The notes beneath the pieces were generated by a model. The model searched no databases and was not told where the DNA came from. It was given only the letters and a program-made list of their open reading frames with translations. A DNA stretch of 64,000 bases from Rhizobium viscosum. Lineage in GTDB: Bacteria > Pseudomonadota > Alphaproteobacteria > Rhizobiales > Rhizobiaceae. This document shows, piece by piece, positions 26,102-35,909 of this stretch. The position numbers and the translations under genes were made by a program. The stretch covers positions 3,427,001 to 3,491,000 of the forward strand of contig NZ_JADBEC010000001.1 in assembly GCF_014873945.1 (NCBI RefSeq). Reading direction: 5' to 3'. The stretch's first letter is position 1; every line of letters starts with the position of its first letter.

Positions 26102-27187
26102 TCACGCGGTGTTCTCCGCAAGGCCGGAGCGACGCGCCATGAAGCGGGCAAGCGCCGGGCCGATCAGCAATATGATCAGGAAGCGGCCGGTCTGCATGGC
26201 CATGACGAAGGGCACGTCGACATCGCTTGAGGCGGCGATGATGGCGACGGAATCGGCGCCGCCGGGACTGGTCGCGAGATAGGCGGTGAGCGGGTCGATG
26301 CCGGCGAATTTGTGGAGTGCCACCGCCATGCAGCCGCAGAGCGCCATCAGGATGATGATGGAGGCGGAAACGCGCGGCAGGGCACGGGCAGCGTGTTTGA
26401 TGATCGAGCGGGTGAAGCGCAGGCCGATGCTCCAGCCGATGAGCGCGTAGCTGAGCGCCAGGATCCAGGTGGGCAGCTCGATCTTCAGGAGGCCGAAGCC
26501 TTGCAGTATGGCGCCGGCGAAAAGCGGTACCACGATGTTGCCGCCCTGGATGCGGAAGCGGAAGACCCCGTAGCAGCAGAGGGCGGCGAAGGCGATGGTC
26601 ATGGCGAAAGCCGGCCAGTCGACCGGCGGGAAGAAGATGACCGGCGGCGGCTCTTCGCCATCGGCGGCGACCCAAAGGCGGGAGATGATGGAGGCGCCGA
26701 CGGCGACGAAGACGACGCGCAGATATTGCATGAAGGCGACGAGGCGGGCGTCCGCTCCATAGGCTTCCGACATGATGACCATGGCCGAGGCGCCGCCGGG
26801 CGTGGAACCCCACACGGCGGTCGTGCCGGGCAGAACCTGCCAGCGGGTGAGCAGCCAGCCGAGGCCCGCGGCAATGGCGATCACCGAGACGATGAAGACG
26901 AAGAAGAGCGGCGCGTCCTTGGCCATGGTGCCGAGGATATCGGGCGTGATGTTGCGGGCCATCAAGAGGCCGACGAGGACCTGGCCGAATTGCAGCGGCC
27001 AGTAAGGCACGCGAAGCTGCCCCTTGCCGACGGTGAGCGCCAGAACGATAGCCGCGACCATCGGGCCGATCAGCAGCGAGGCGGGGAGGGCGAAGAGTTC
27101 GAGGAAAAGGACTGATATGGCCGACAAGGCGAGCAGCAATACCCATTTGGGCAGGCTCGCTTTCTGATGGAAGCTGCTTGCGTCCAA
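26102..27187 (-). CDS. AbrB family (AmoA-like) integral membrane protein
   Basis: Predicted 361-residue protein with about ten membrane segments arranged as an internal duplication. Each half has the same motif: STPGGASAMVIMSEAYGAD in the first and TSPGGADSVAIIAASSDVD in the second. The family is sometimes called AbrB duplication or putative ammonia monooxygenase, but no ammonia oxidation evidence exists; a transport role is likelier. The TTG start at 27187 has only a weak ribosome binding site, so the start may be a few codons off. It follows a LysR gene on the same strand. Confidence 0.85.
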   Translation of the reverse strand: MDASSFHQKASLPKWVLLLALSAISVLFLELFALPASLLIGPMVAAIVLALTVGKGQLRVPYWPLQFGQVLVGLLMARNITPDILGTMAKDAPLFFVFIVSVIAIAAGLGWLLTRWQVLPGTTAVWGSTPGGASAMVIMSEAYGADARLVAFMQYLRVVFVAVGASIISRLWVAADGEEPPPVIFFPPVDWPAFAMTIAFAALCCYGVFRFRIQGGNIVVPLFAGAILQGFGLLKIELPTWILALSYALIGWSIGLRFTRSIIKHAARALPRVSASIIILMALCGCMAVALHKFAGIDPLTAYLATSPGGADSVAIIAASSDVDVPFVMAMQTGRFLIILLIGPALARFMARRSGLAENTA

Positions 27188-27348
27188 AACTGTAGTCCCC
27201 GAACTTTTCGACCGGAGCAGGCCCGAAGGCGAAGGTGGGAGGAGGCCCCGGCACTATAAAGAGGCCGGCTGCGAGGGCCGGCAGGCGCAGACCCGGTATA
27301 GGCGCGGGGTGACCAAGGGGTCAATTGCGGAATCTGACCTTTCCGGCT

Positions 27349-28251
27349 TTAAAGCCTGACGTGTCTTGCAAGGAAATCCAGCAGGGCGCGAACGCGCGCC
27401 GGAAGAGGGCCGCCTTGGCCGATATAGACGGCATAGAACTCTTCGACATCGCCGGGATTGAGTTCTTCCAACACGGAAATGAGTCGACCTGCGGCGATGT
27501 CGGCGCGCACGGTGAATTCTGTCATGCGGGCAAGGCCGGCACCTGAGAGCGCCAGATAACGCATGGCCTCGCCATCGCCGACCTGAAGGCCGGGGGTGAC
27601 CGGAATGGTGATCGTCTCGAAATTGTCTGTGACAGGCCAGCCTTCCAGCGCCCGGGCATAGGAGAATCCAATGCGGCGGTGGCGGTGCAGTTCGGCAGCC
27701 GAGCGTGGTTCACCGTGATGCTGAAGATAATCGGGTGAGGCAACGATGATCTTTCCGGCAGCGCCAAGCTTGCGGGCGATCAGGCTCGATGTCTTCAGCG
27801 GGCCGGCGCGAATTGCGACATCGGCACGTTCTTCCAGGAGGTCGACGACCTTGTCGGTATGGGTGATGTCGAGGGTGACGCCGGGATGCTCGGCCATGAA
27901 GGCGGGGATGAGCGGCGCCAGAACATGATTGCCGAAAGAGCCGCTGGTATTGATGCTGATGCGGCCGGCGGCCTGTTCTCCTGCCGAGGCGAAACGTTCG
28001 GCCTCCGAAATGTTGGCGAGGATTGCCACGCTGCGCTCGTAGAAGGCGCAGCCTTCGGGCGTGAGCTGCAGCTTGCGAGTGGAGCGGTTGACGAGGCGGG
28101 TGCCGAGCCGGGTTTCCAGCCGGGCGACGAGCTTGCTGACGGCGGAAGGCGTCATGCGCCTTGTTTCAGCGGCAGCGGAAAATCCGCCGCGCTCGACGAC
28201 GCTGACGAAGACTTCCATTTCGCCGGATCGATTGATGTCCTGACGGCTCAT
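27349..28251 (-). CDS. LysR family transcriptional regulator
   Basis: Predicted 300 residues: helix-turn-helix at about 9-67 (FVSVVERGGFSAAAETRRM and SKLVARLETRLGTRLVNRS) and effector domain at about 93-295. It diverges from the aldo/keto reductase gene with 91 bp between starts, the classic LysR arrangement, so that gene is the probable target. The inducer is unknown. Confidence 0.92.
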   Translation of the reverse strand: MSRQDINRSGEMEVFVSVVERGGFSAAAETRRMTPSAVSKLVARLETRLGTRLVNRSTRKLQLTPEGCAFYERSVAILANISEAERFASAGEQAAGRISINTSGSFGNHVLAPLIPAFMAEHPGVTLDITHTDKVVDLLEERADVAIRAGPLKTSSLIARKLGAAGKIIVASPDYLQHHGEPRSAAELHRHRRIGFSYARALEGWPVTDNFETITIPVTPGLQVGDGEAMRYLALSGAGLARMTEFTVRADIAAGRLISVLEELNPGDVEEFYAVYIGQGGPLPARVRALLDFLARHVRL

Positions 28252-28342
28252 GATGAATTCAAATCACAGATGATATGCTTTGGGGCAATCTATATCATCA
28301 TTCCGGCCGGGTCTATCTCTTCAAAAAACAGGAGATTGAATC

Positions 28343-29395
28343 ATGGAATACAGAAATCTAGGTGCATCGGGCTTGAGGGTGCCGGCGCTGAGCTTCGGGG
28401 CCGGCACGTTCGGCGGCAGCGGACCGCTCTTCGGCGCCTGGGGTACGACGGATGCGCAAGAGGCGCGGCGGATGGTGGATATCTGCCTGGAGGCGGGTGT
28501 GACGCTGTTCGATACGGCCGACGTCTATTCGGCTGGTGCATCCGAAGAGGTGCTGGGGCAGGCGATCTCCGGAAAGCGTGACGCCGTGCTGATCTCGACC
28601 AAGATGGCGCTGCCGATGGGCGAGGGGCCTGATGATTGGGGCACCTCGCGGGCGCGGTTGATCCGCGCGACCGAGGATGCGCTGCGCCGGCTCGGTACTG
28701 ACTATATCGACCTGTTGCAGCTTCATGCCTTCGATGCCTCGACGCCTGTCGAAGAAGTCCTTGCGACACTCGATGGGCTCGTGGCTGCCGGCAAGGTTCG
28801 CTACATCGGTGTTTCCAATTTCTCCGGCTGGCAGCTGATGAAATCGCTTGGGCTGTCCGAGAAATATGGATATCCGCGTTACGTGGCCCATCAGGTCTAT
28901 TATTCGCTTGCCGGACGGGATTACGAATGGGAGCTGATGCCGCTTGCCGCCGACCAGGAGGTGGGTGCACTCGTCTGGAGCCCGCTCGCCTGGGGCCGGC
29001 TGACCGGCAAGATCCGCCGCGGCGCGCCTTTGCCCGAGGGAAGCCGTCTGCGCCAGACGGCCGAATACGGTCCGCCCGTCGATGACGAGAAGGTTTTCGA
29101 TATCGTCGATGTGCTGGGCGAAATTGCCGCCGAGACCGGCAAGACCGTCCCGCAGATCGCCATCAACTGGCTGATCGGCCGGCCGACGGTTTCAAGCGTC
29201 ATCATCGGCGCACGCAACGAGGAGCAGCTTCGGCAAAATCTCGGCGCCGTTGGCTGGAGCCTGACGCCGGAGCAGATCGGGCGGCTGGATGTGGTCAGTG
29301 CCGCGACGCCGCCTTATCCCTATTTTCCCTATTATCGGCAGGAGGGCTTTGCGCGGCTCAATCCACCTGCGGTCCCTGCAACAAAGATCGGATGA
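28343..29395 (+). CDS. Aldo/keto reductase
   Basis: NAD(P)H-dependent oxidoreductase of 350 residues with a TIM-barrel fold. The catalytic tetrad is visible: Asp57 (FDTADVY), Tyr62, Lys87 (STKMALP) and His128 (LQLHAFD). The C-terminal cofactor region includes SVIIGARNEEQLRQNL. It resembles the larger Tas/YajO-like reductases; the substrate is not predictable. It lies divergent from a LysR gene that probably controls it. ATG start follows AGGAG. Confidence 0.92.
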   Translation: MEYRNLGASGLRVPALSFGAGTFGGSGPLFGAWGTTDAQEARRMVDICLEAGVTLFDTADVYSAGASEEVLGQAISGKRDAVLISTKMALPMGEGPDDWGTSRARLIRATEDALRRLGTDYIDLLQLHAFDASTPVEEVLATLDGLVAAGKVRYIGVSNFSGWQLMKSLGLSEKYGYPRYVAHQVYYSLAGRDYEWELMPLAADQEVGALVWSPLAWGRLTGKIRRGAPLPEGSRLRQTAEYGPPVDDEKVFDIVDVLGEIAAETGKTVPQIAINWLIGRPTVSSVIIGARNEEQLRQNLGAVGWSLTPEQIGRLDVVSAATPPYPYFPYYRQEGFARLNPPAVPATKIG

Positions 29396-29495
29396 AATCT
29401 TCCCGAATCTTGGCTGGACAGCCGCTTTGACTTGCCTCATACCCGGCCTGCTGCAGATACTGTAGCAGGCTGTGGAATGCAGGGAGATCAAGGGC

Positions 29496-30908
29496 ATGGC
29501 GCTGCGCGACGCGAAGGCTGGAGTGCGAAACGAGGCGGGCATCGAGGCCGTGTCAGGCATTCTGAAACAGCGCTTCGGAGAGCGCTTCCAGACCGGCCGG
29601 GCTTTTCGCGCCCAGCATGCGCACACGACCACCTATATCCCTACCCAACTGCCCGACGGCGTGCTCTTTGCCGAGACGGCTGACGATGTGAAGACTGTCG
29701 TCCGCGCCTGCGCCGACCATAAAGTGCCGGTCATCGGCTTCGGTACCGGCTCCTCGCTCGAGGGCCAAGTCAATGCACCGAATGGCGGCATTTCCATTGA
29801 TTTCAGCCGCATGAATCGAGTGCTTGAAGTCAATCCTGAGGATCTCGACTGCACGGTCGAACCGGGCGTCACGCGCGAGGCGCTGAACACCCATCTGCGC
29901 GATACCGGCCTGTTCTTCCCGATCGATCCCGGCGCCAATGCCTCGATCGGCGGAATGACCTCGACGCGAGCCTCCGGCACCAATGCCGTGCGCTATGGAA
30001 CGATGAAGGACAATGTGCTCGCGGTGACGGCAGTGACCGCCTCCGGCGAAGAAATTCGCACGGCGCGCCGCGCCCGCAAGTCGTCGGCGGGTTACGATCT
30101 GACGCGGCTTTTCGTCGGGGCGGAAGGTACGCTCGGCATCCTGACTTCGGTGACGCTGCGGCTGCACGGTATTCCACAGAAGATCGCCGGCGGTGTCTGT
30201 GCCTTCCCGAGCGTGAAGGCGGCCTGTGACGCCGTCATCATGACGATCCAGATGGGCATTCCAGTGGCGCGCATCGAGCTTGTCGACGCGCTGCAGATGC
30301 GCGCCAGCATCGCCTATGCCAATCTTCCCTATGAGGAAAGCCCGGCGCTGTTCCTCGAGTTTCACGGCACGGACGAGACGGTGGAATTGCAATCGGCCGC
30401 CTTTGCCGAGATTGCGGCCGAATGCGGCGGCGGCGAATTCCGCTTCACGGCGAGCCCGGAAGAGCGCACGAAGCTCTGGAAGGCTCGCCACGACGCCTAT
30501 TGGTCGGTGCGGGCGCTCGCGCCCGGGCTTGCCGTACTTTCGACCGATGTTTGTGTTCCGATATCCCGACTTGCGGATTGCGTTGCCGAAACGCAGGCCG
30601 ATATCGAGGCAAACGGTTTGCTGGCGCCGATCGTCGGCCATGCGGGCGACGGGAACTTCCATGTGCAGCTTTTGTTTGACGACAAGAGTGCCGCGGGGAT
30701 TGCCACGGCAGAGGAATTCGTGGCCAGGCTGAATGCGCGGGCGCTGGCAATGGACGGAACATGCACCGGCGAACACGGGATCGGGCAGGGGAAAATGGCA
30801 TTTCTGGAGCAAGAGCTCGGGGGGACGGTGGATCTGATGCGCCAGATCAAGCGCTCGCTCGATCCCGACAACATCCTCAATCCCGGCAAGATTTTTCATC
30901 TGGGCTGA
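29496..30908 (+). CDS. FAD-binding oxidase, D-lactate/glycolate dehydrogenase type
   Basis: Predicted 470 residues. The FAD-binding (PCMH) domain spans about 45-220 (GFGTGSSLEGQV, then DPGANASIGGMTSTRASGTN), and the C-terminal vanillyl-alcohol-oxidase-type domain has HAGDGNFHVQLL (about 381) and GTCTGEHGIGQGKM (about 420), which carry the substrate-site histidines. Likely oxidises D-lactate or a related 2-hydroxyacid and passes electrons to the respiratory chain. The ATG at 29496 is preferred; an in-frame GTG eight codons earlier is possible. It stands alone, without GlcE/GlcF partners. Confidence 0.92.
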   Translation: MALRDAKAGVRNEAGIEAVSGILKQRFGERFQTGRAFRAQHAHTTTYIPTQLPDGVLFAETADDVKTVVRACADHKVPVIGFGTGSSLEGQVNAPNGGISIDFSRMNRVLEVNPEDLDCTVEPGVTREALNTHLRDTGLFFPIDPGANASIGGMTSTRASGTNAVRYGTMKDNVLAVTAVTASGEEIRTARRARKSSAGYDLTRLFVGAEGTLGILTSVTLRLHGIPQKIAGGVCAFPSVKAACDAVIMTIQMGIPVARIELVDALQMRASIAYANLPYEESPALFLEFHGTDETVELQSAAFAEIAAECGGGEFRFTASPEERTKLWKARHDAYWSVRALAPGLAVLSTDVCVPISRLADCVAETQADIEANGLLAPIVGHAGDGNFHVQLLFDDKSAAGIATAEEFVARLNARALAMDGTCTGEHGIGQGKMAFLEQELGGTVDLMRQIKRSLDPDNILNPGKIFHLG

Positions 30909-30997
30909 AAATGGAACAATCTCATGATCTTGGCCCTTGCCCCCGGCATGAATAGCGCTAGTGTCGGCAACAGAATCCCGAATGGAGAATCCCTGAC

Positions 30998-33900
30998 TTG
31001 GTAGGCCGGTTCCTCGTCTTTCTAGGAGGAGTGATCGTCGTAGTGCTCTTCGTGGCGCTGCTGGCACCGCTGTTCATCGACTGGACGGATTTCCGGATGA
31101 ATTTCGAGGATCAGGCAAGCCGCATCATCGGCAAGAAGGTGACGGTGCACGGCACTGTCGATGCGCGGCTGCTGCCGTTTCCGTCCGTAACGCTGCATGA
31201 CGTGCGCGTCGGCCAGGAAGAAGACGGCACGCCGGTGGTGCAGGTCGAGCAGTTCTCCATGGATGCCGAGCTTGCGCCTTTCCTCTCGGGCGAGGCGCTG
31301 ATCTTCGACATGCGCGTCGTCAACCCCAAGGTGCGGCTGCGGCTTCTGAAGGACGGCTCGCTGGACTGGATGCGTGGCAGCCAGCCGGAAATTCCGGCCA
31401 AGACCGTCGTTCTGGAAAATGTGCATGTCAGCGGCGGCGAGATCGAATTCGTCGACGACCAGTCCGGTCGTTCGCGGCATGTGACGGGGCTCAATGCCGA
31501 GATGTCGGCGAAGTCGCTCGCCGGTCCATGGCGTATCGAGGGTGACGGCGCGCTCGACGGCGAACATGGCAGCTTTTCCATCTCCAGCAATCAGCCGGAC
31601 GAGAGTGGCGTGTTGCGCGTGCGCACCCGGCTTGCGCCGGACAAGCATCCCATCACCATCGACCTCGATGGTGAACTCAAGCTCCTCGACAGCCGGCCGA
31701 ACTATCAGGGCACGCTGTCTGCAGCGATTGAAAACCGTGAGGGCAAGACTGAAAAGGGGGAGGCGCCGCCGCGCCTCAAGGGTCGTTTCGAACTCACCAA
31801 CGACCGGATACGCATTCCCGAATACCGTATGGAAGTCGGCTCGACCAGCGATCCTTATGTGATAACGGGCGAGGCGACGCTCGACACCGGCAGTGCGCCG
31901 GAATTCCTGCTGACCGCCGATGGCCAGCAGATCGACGTCAACCGTATCGGCAATCAGGGTGCCGCGGGCAAGACCAACCGCGACCCGGCGGTTTCGGCAC
32001 GTCAGCGACTGAACTCGCTGCTCGAAATTGTCGGCCAGGTGCCGATCCCGCAGGTGCCGGGGAAAGCGACGGTGCGCCTGCCGGCAATCGTTGCCGGGGA
32101 TACGACGATCCGCGACGTGGCGCTGGAACTGAGGCCGGCCGGCAATGGCTGGATGATCGACAATGCCGTTGGCACGCTGCCCGGCCGCACGCAGGTGGAA
32201 GGCGCGGGCAAGCTGACGCTCACGGGTGATCCGTCCTTCAACGGCCAGATGGTGGTTGCCTCCACGCAACCTACGGGCCTTGCCTCCTGGCTGGCCGGTT
32301 CGGTCGATCCGGCGATCCGCCAGCTCCGACAGGCCGGTTTCTCCGCCAATGTCAGCCTGACGCATGATCTGCAGCGCTTCGAGAACCTGGAGATCGCGAT
32401 CGGTGCTGCGACACTCAAGGGACGGCTGGAGCGGCAGGCGACCAACGGCCAGACGCCATCGCTTTCCGTTGCGCTCAACGGCGATTCACTTGATCTCGAT
32501 GCGCTGAGGGCGTTGATCGGTCTCTTTACAGGCCAGGATGCCGGCGACAATGTGCTCGATCACAAGATCGCCGCACAGTTCAAGGCTGACAAATTCACGG
32601 CCTTCGGTGTGCAGGCCGATAATGTCGAGACGACCTTTACACTCGCCGATGGGGCGCTCTCCGTCGACCGGCTGTCGATCAAGAACCTTGCGGGCGCCGA
32701 ACTGACGGCGACGGGCAAGGCGGAGGGGTCGCTGCTCGACTATAAGGGCACCGGCGAGATCACCTTCAAGGCCGCCGATCCCGGTGCTTTCTTCTCCATG
32801 CTGCGCGAGCATCTGCCGCATCACCCTGTGATGGACCGGCTGGTGCGCAACGCCGGCTGGTATGGCAATACGGCGCTGCGCGGCGCGCTGACGCTCGGCG
32901 GGGATGACGGCAATGCGCTTTCGGTGACGCTCGCAGGTGTTTCGAACGGCAGCCGCGTCAACCTCGACTACCGCATGTCCGACCTGCTGGCGCTGACCGG
33001 CAGCGGCACGACGACGCTGGAGGCAACGCTCGACAATGCCGTGCCGTCGATCCTGTTCGGGCAGGCGGGTCTCGATCCGCTGCCGGTCGATGCGGGCGCC
33101 AATGGCCGCATGACGCTGAAGGTAACGGCGGCGGGCAACGATCCTGCCGATGCTGCGCTGACCTTCGCGACAGACCGGACGTCGTTTACGGCAAACGGCA
33201 AGGTCGACGTGCGGCCCGACACTTTCATGAACGGCAATGTCGCCGTATCGCTCGAAAGCGCCGACCTCGATCCGTATCTGGTGATGAACGGCATCGCGCT
33301 GCCTGAACTTGGCACCGGGCTGCCCTTCAAGCTGCAGACCAACGCGACCATCGATGCCGACAAGGTGGTGTTGGCGGATCTCAACGGGCATGCGGCCGAC
33401 AATGAATTCGCCGGGGGGCTGACCTTCGACCGCAAGGCGGCAAAGACGACGGCGAGCGGCACACTTGCGCTTTCCAAGGCCGATCTCGGCTGGCTCGGCG
33501 AGGCCGTGTTCGGGCAGATCAACGACCCCGCCAACGGCCAGTTGACAACGGCCGCCCTCGGCCTGCCGCTCTTCCGTGATCTCGACATCAATCTGAAGCT
33601 CACCGCAAAGCAGTTCTGGCCAGGGCTTTTCAACACGGCGGTGAACGATTTCACCTCGAACGTTGCCTATAAGGGCGACGAGTTGCAGCTCAACGACATG
33701 GCCGGCAACTGGGATGGCGGCGCGCTCTCCGGCAATATGCTCTTTACCAATGCCAATGGTACCGGCTTCCTGCAGTTGCGGCTGGCGCTTGCCGATTCCG
33801 ATCTTGGCGGCGTCGTCTGGCCGCGCGACGGCGCGCCTGTCGCCAACGGCAAGTTCGGCATGTCGCTGGCGCTCGAAGCTTCAGGCAAGACGGTTTCGGA

Positions 33901-34699
33901 AATTGCGAGTGCTCTGAACGGCTCGGGCGAAATCCGGCTCGGCGAGACGAGCGTTCGCGGGCTGAACCTTGCGATCCTGGCGCCGCTATTGGCCGCCACC
34001 GATCCGATGCAGGACCAGATCAATGCCGGCAAGATACATCCGATTGTCGAAACGCTGCTGAACAATGGTGAGGCGAAGCTGCCGCCGCTCAGCATCCCTT
34101 TCAACGTGACTGACGGTACGCTGCGGGTCCAGAATGTCAGCGTTGCCAACGATCTCGCGCATTTAAGCGCCGACGCGCAAATCGAACTGCCGCAGGGGCG
34201 CATCAGCGCGACACTTGGCATCGGCCTCAATCCCGGTGCCGAGGCGCTTTCAGGCGCGGAGCCGGGCATCCGACTGAACTTCTCCGGCCTGCTGGCCTCG
34301 CCCGGCAAGACGATGGATGTGACCGATATTACCAGCTTTCTCTCGCTGCGTGCCTTCGAGCGCGAGCGGCGGCGCGTCGAACGGCTGCAGACCAATGTGC
34401 TGGAAAAGCAGCGGCTGCGGCGCGAGGTGGCACTCTATCGCTTCAATGACGCCCAGCGGGCTGCGGCTGCCGAGATCGAGCGGCAGCGACAGGCGGAGGA
34501 AGAACGACTGCGTGCGCTGGCACAGCAGGCGGCCGAGCGCAAGGCAGAGGCCGAGGCGAAGGCTGCTGCCGATGCGAAGGCCAAGGCTGAAGCAGAAGCT
34601 CAGGCGAGGGCCGCCGCTGAGGCCGAGGCTGCGCGCCGTTCGGTGCCGCAGCCCGGACAGCTCAATTTCGATCAGGTGCCGGGCGTCCGGGCACAATAA
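30998..34699 (+). CDS. AsmA family envelope protein with Ala/Glu-rich C-terminal helix
   Basis: Predicted 1233 residues. An N-terminal membrane anchor (about 4-24) is followed by a long beta-rich periplasmic region; AsmA-type N-terminal features (IDWTDFRMNFEDQASRIIGK, VTLHDVRVG) and an AsmA C-terminal region (about 850-1100) are recognisable. AsmA/TamB-like proteins are bridge-like lipid-transfer candidates between the membranes. Residues about 1118-1220 form an unusual charged coiled coil of Ala, Glu, Arg and Lys. The TTG start at 30998 is used; GGAG lies 12-15 nt upstream. It appears monocistronic. Confidence 0.9.
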   Translation: MVGRFLVFLGGVIVVVLFVALLAPLFIDWTDFRMNFEDQASRIIGKKVTVHGTVDARLLPFPSVTLHDVRVGQEEDGTPVVQVEQFSMDAELAPFLSGEALIFDMRVVNPKVRLRLLKDGSLDWMRGSQPEIPAKTVVLENVHVSGGEIEFVDDQSGRSRHVTGLNAEMSAKSLAGPWRIEGDGALDGEHGSFSISSNQPDESGVLRVRTRLAPDKHPITIDLDGELKLLDSRPNYQGTLSAAIENREGKTEKGEAPPRLKGRFELTNDRIRIPEYRMEVGSTSDPYVITGEATLDTGSAPEFLLTADGQQIDVNRIGNQGAAGKTNRDPAVSARQRLNSLLEIVGQVPIPQVPGKATVRLPAIVAGDTTIRDVALELRPAGNGWMIDNAVGTLPGRTQVEGAGKLTLTGDPSFNGQMVVASTQPTGLASWLAGSVDPAIRQLRQAGFSANVSLTHDLQRFENLEIAIGAATLKGRLERQATNGQTPSLSVALNGDSLDLDALRALIGLFTGQDAGDNVLDHKIAAQFKADKFTAFGVQADNVETTFTLADGALSVDRLSIKNLAGAELTATGKAEGSLLDYKGTGEITFKAADPGAFFSMLREHLPHHPVMDRLVRNAGWYGNTALRGALTLGGDDGNALSVTLAGVSNGSRVNLDYRMSDLLALTGSGTTTLEATLDNAVPSILFGQAGLDPLPVDAGANGRMTLKVTAAGNDPADAALTFATDRTSFTANGKVDVRPDTFMNGNVAVSLESADLDPYLVMNGIALPELGTGLPFKLQTNATIDADKVVLADLNGHAADNEFAGGLTFDRKAAKTTASGTLALSKADLGWLGEAVFGQINDPANGQLTTAALGLPLFRDLDINLKLTAKQFWPGLFNTAVNDFTSNVAYKGDELQLNDMAGNWDGGALSGNMLFTNANGTGFLQLRLALADSDLGGVVWPRDGAPVANGKFGMSLALEASGKTVSEIASALNGSGEIRLGETSVRGLNLAILAPLLAATDPMQDQINAGKIHPIVETLLNNGEAKLPPLSIPFNVTDGTLRVQNVSVANDLAHLSADAQIELPQGRISATLGIGLNPGAEALSGAEPGIRLNFSGLLASPGKTMDVTDITSFLSLRAFERERRRVERLQTNVLEKQRLRREVALYRFNDAQRAAAAEIERQRQAEEERLRALAQQAAERKAEAEAKAAADAKAKAEAEAQARAAAEAEAARRSVPQPGQLNFDQVPGVRAQ

Positions 34700-34736
34700 T
34701 TCATGCCAGTCAAAAGGCTCCGTCCGACAGGGCTTC

Positions 34737-34976
34737 TCAAGCCAGTGTGGCGCCGTTTTTAAACCAGCAAAGCACATGAAGGCGCAGCGCCGAGGAGAGA
34801 TTGCTCTCTGCCGGCCGGTTATCGTCTATTTCCGATATCAACGCTGCGAGCGGCATGGAGCGGCTTGCGGCGATTGCCTTCAGCTCCATCCAGAATTCAT
34901 CTTCCAACGAGAAGCTTGTGCGATGCCCATGCAGTGTCGCCGAATGTTTACGGATCATCGGGCTACCATGTCTCAT
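34737..34976 (-). CDS. Ribbon-helix-helix domain protein (RHH_4 type)
   Basis: Predicted 79 residues matching the arylsulfate-sulfotransferase-like RHH_4 domain pattern: HRTSFSLEDEFWMELKAIAA, then LISEIDDNR, then NLSSALRLHVLCWF. Such small rhizobial proteins are conserved but uncharacterised; DNA binding is inferred from fold. Start uncertain: ATGs at 34976 and 34958 and a GTG at 34991 are all in frame and none has a clear ribosome binding site. It converges with the AsmA gene. Confidence 0.78.
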   Translation of the reverse strand: MRHGSPMIRKHSATLHGHRTSFSLEDEFWMELKAIAASRSMPLAALISEIDDNRPAESNLSSALRLHVLCWFKNGATLA

Positions 34977-35038
34977 GAGAAAGCGATTCACTTAAGGATC
35001 GCATCTGCTTGATCGCGCATGCCTTTATGCCGGCGCGA

Positions 35039-35227
35039 TCAAGTCTTGTCTTTTTCGAGCCTGCCCTGGTCGAGCGCCTTTTCGGCTTTTTCGTTAAGGG
35101 CCTTGGTCAATTGCTTCTCGGCCTTGGTGCGTCCATGGGACACACGGTTCTGCTCGGCCTGCATTTCCTTTTCGGAGCGGGCCTGCTTCTTGCGGAACTG
35201 GCGTAAGTTGACGATTTCGGCGCTCAT
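35039..35227 (-). CDS. DUF4169 family small protein
   Basis: Predicted 62-residue, strongly charged protein with the family start AEIVNLRQFRKKQARSEKE and a Lys/Glu-rich remainder, most likely one long helix. Function unknown; it is a typical alphaproteobacterial small protein that sits downstream of sspB. A hairpin terminator separates it from sspB, so it is probably expressed separately or by readthrough. Confidence 0.82.
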   Translation of the reverse strand: MSAEIVNLRQFRKKQARSEKEMQAEQNRVSHGRTKAEKQLTKALNEKAEKALDQGRLEKDKT

Positions 35228-35249
35228 GCGGTTGCCTCCGTCATGAAAG

Positions 35250-35274
35250 AAAAAGGGAGGCTTTCGCCTCCCTT
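35250..35274 (-). terminator. Intrinsic terminator after sspB
   Basis: On the minus strand AAGGGAGGC (35274-35266) pairs with GCCTCCCTT (35261-35253) across GAAA, followed by TTTTTC. It lies five bases beyond the sspB stop. Confidence 0.88.
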
Positions 35275-35278
35275 GGCA

Positions 35279-35791
35279 TTACTGCTTCTTGCGGAAAGAA
35301 TCGAGCGAAACGACGGAGCCCGGTTTCTTTTCCTCGCCTTCTGCGGCAGGCTTTGCGGCCGCGTCCTCCGTCTTGACGGCATCAACGGGATAGGCCGTGA
35401 TCTCGGCCGCCGGCAGTTCCTCGCCGTCGCTCAGCGGTACGTCGAACTCCAGCTCGAAATTGACCGAGGGGTCGTAGAAGCCTCTGATGGCGTTGAAGGG
35501 GATGACGAGCTTTTCCGGCACGTCGGAGAAGGACAAGCCGATCTCGAAATGGGATTCGGTGATCTTCAGTTCCCAGAACTGGTGCTGGATGACGATGGTC
35601 ATCTGCTCGGGATATTTGGACTTCAGGTGCTGCGAGATGCGTACGCCGGGAGCGCCCGTGAGAAACGTAATGAAGAAGTGATGGTCGCCGGGCAGACGGC
35701 CCGTCGTTGCGACTTCGGTCAAGACCTTGCGGATGACACCGCGCAACGCGTCCTGTGCCAGAATGTCGTAGCGGATATGATCCTGCCCCAT
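35279..35791 (-). CDS. sspB: SspB family ClpXP proteolysis adaptor
   Basis: Adaptor that binds the ssrA tag and delivers tagged proteins to ClpXP. The 170-residue protein has the alphaproteobacterial SspB core (HIRYDILAQDALRGVIRKVL and HHFFITFLTGAPGVRISQHL, up to about residue 125), then an acidic Ala/Glu linker and a conserved C-terminal tail VVSLDSFRKKQ, the part expected to dock on the ClpX N-domain. The ssrA gene itself lies 120 bp upstream on the same strand, so the tag and its adaptor are neighbours. Confidence 0.93.
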   Translation of the reverse strand: MGQDHIRYDILAQDALRGVIRKVLTEVATTGRLPGDHHFFITFLTGAPGVRISQHLKSKYPEQMTIVIQHQFWELKITESHFEIGLSFSDVPEKLVIPFNAIRGFYDPSVNFELEFDVPLSDGEELPAAEITAYPVDAVKTEDAAAKPAAEGEEKKPGSVVSLDSFRKKQ

Positions 35792-35909
35792 GCTTTTCCT
35801 GTCTTTCGTCGGTTTAGAAGTCTTTTCACGCGCTTATATGGCACGTCCGGGCGCTTTGGGAAAGCGCCAAGCCGATTCATGCGTTCATCAAGCATACATG
35901 ATTTCGTCG

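Noticed and set aside
26058..27254. 398-codon frame overlapping the AbrB-family gene on the same strand
   Set aside because: His/Arg/Pro-rich alternative frame of the same DNA; the other frame has the duplicated membrane-protein motifs.
29553..31067. 504-codon frame opposite the FAD oxidase
   Set aside because: Antisense shadow with no motifs; it crosses the intergenic region and the AsmA start.
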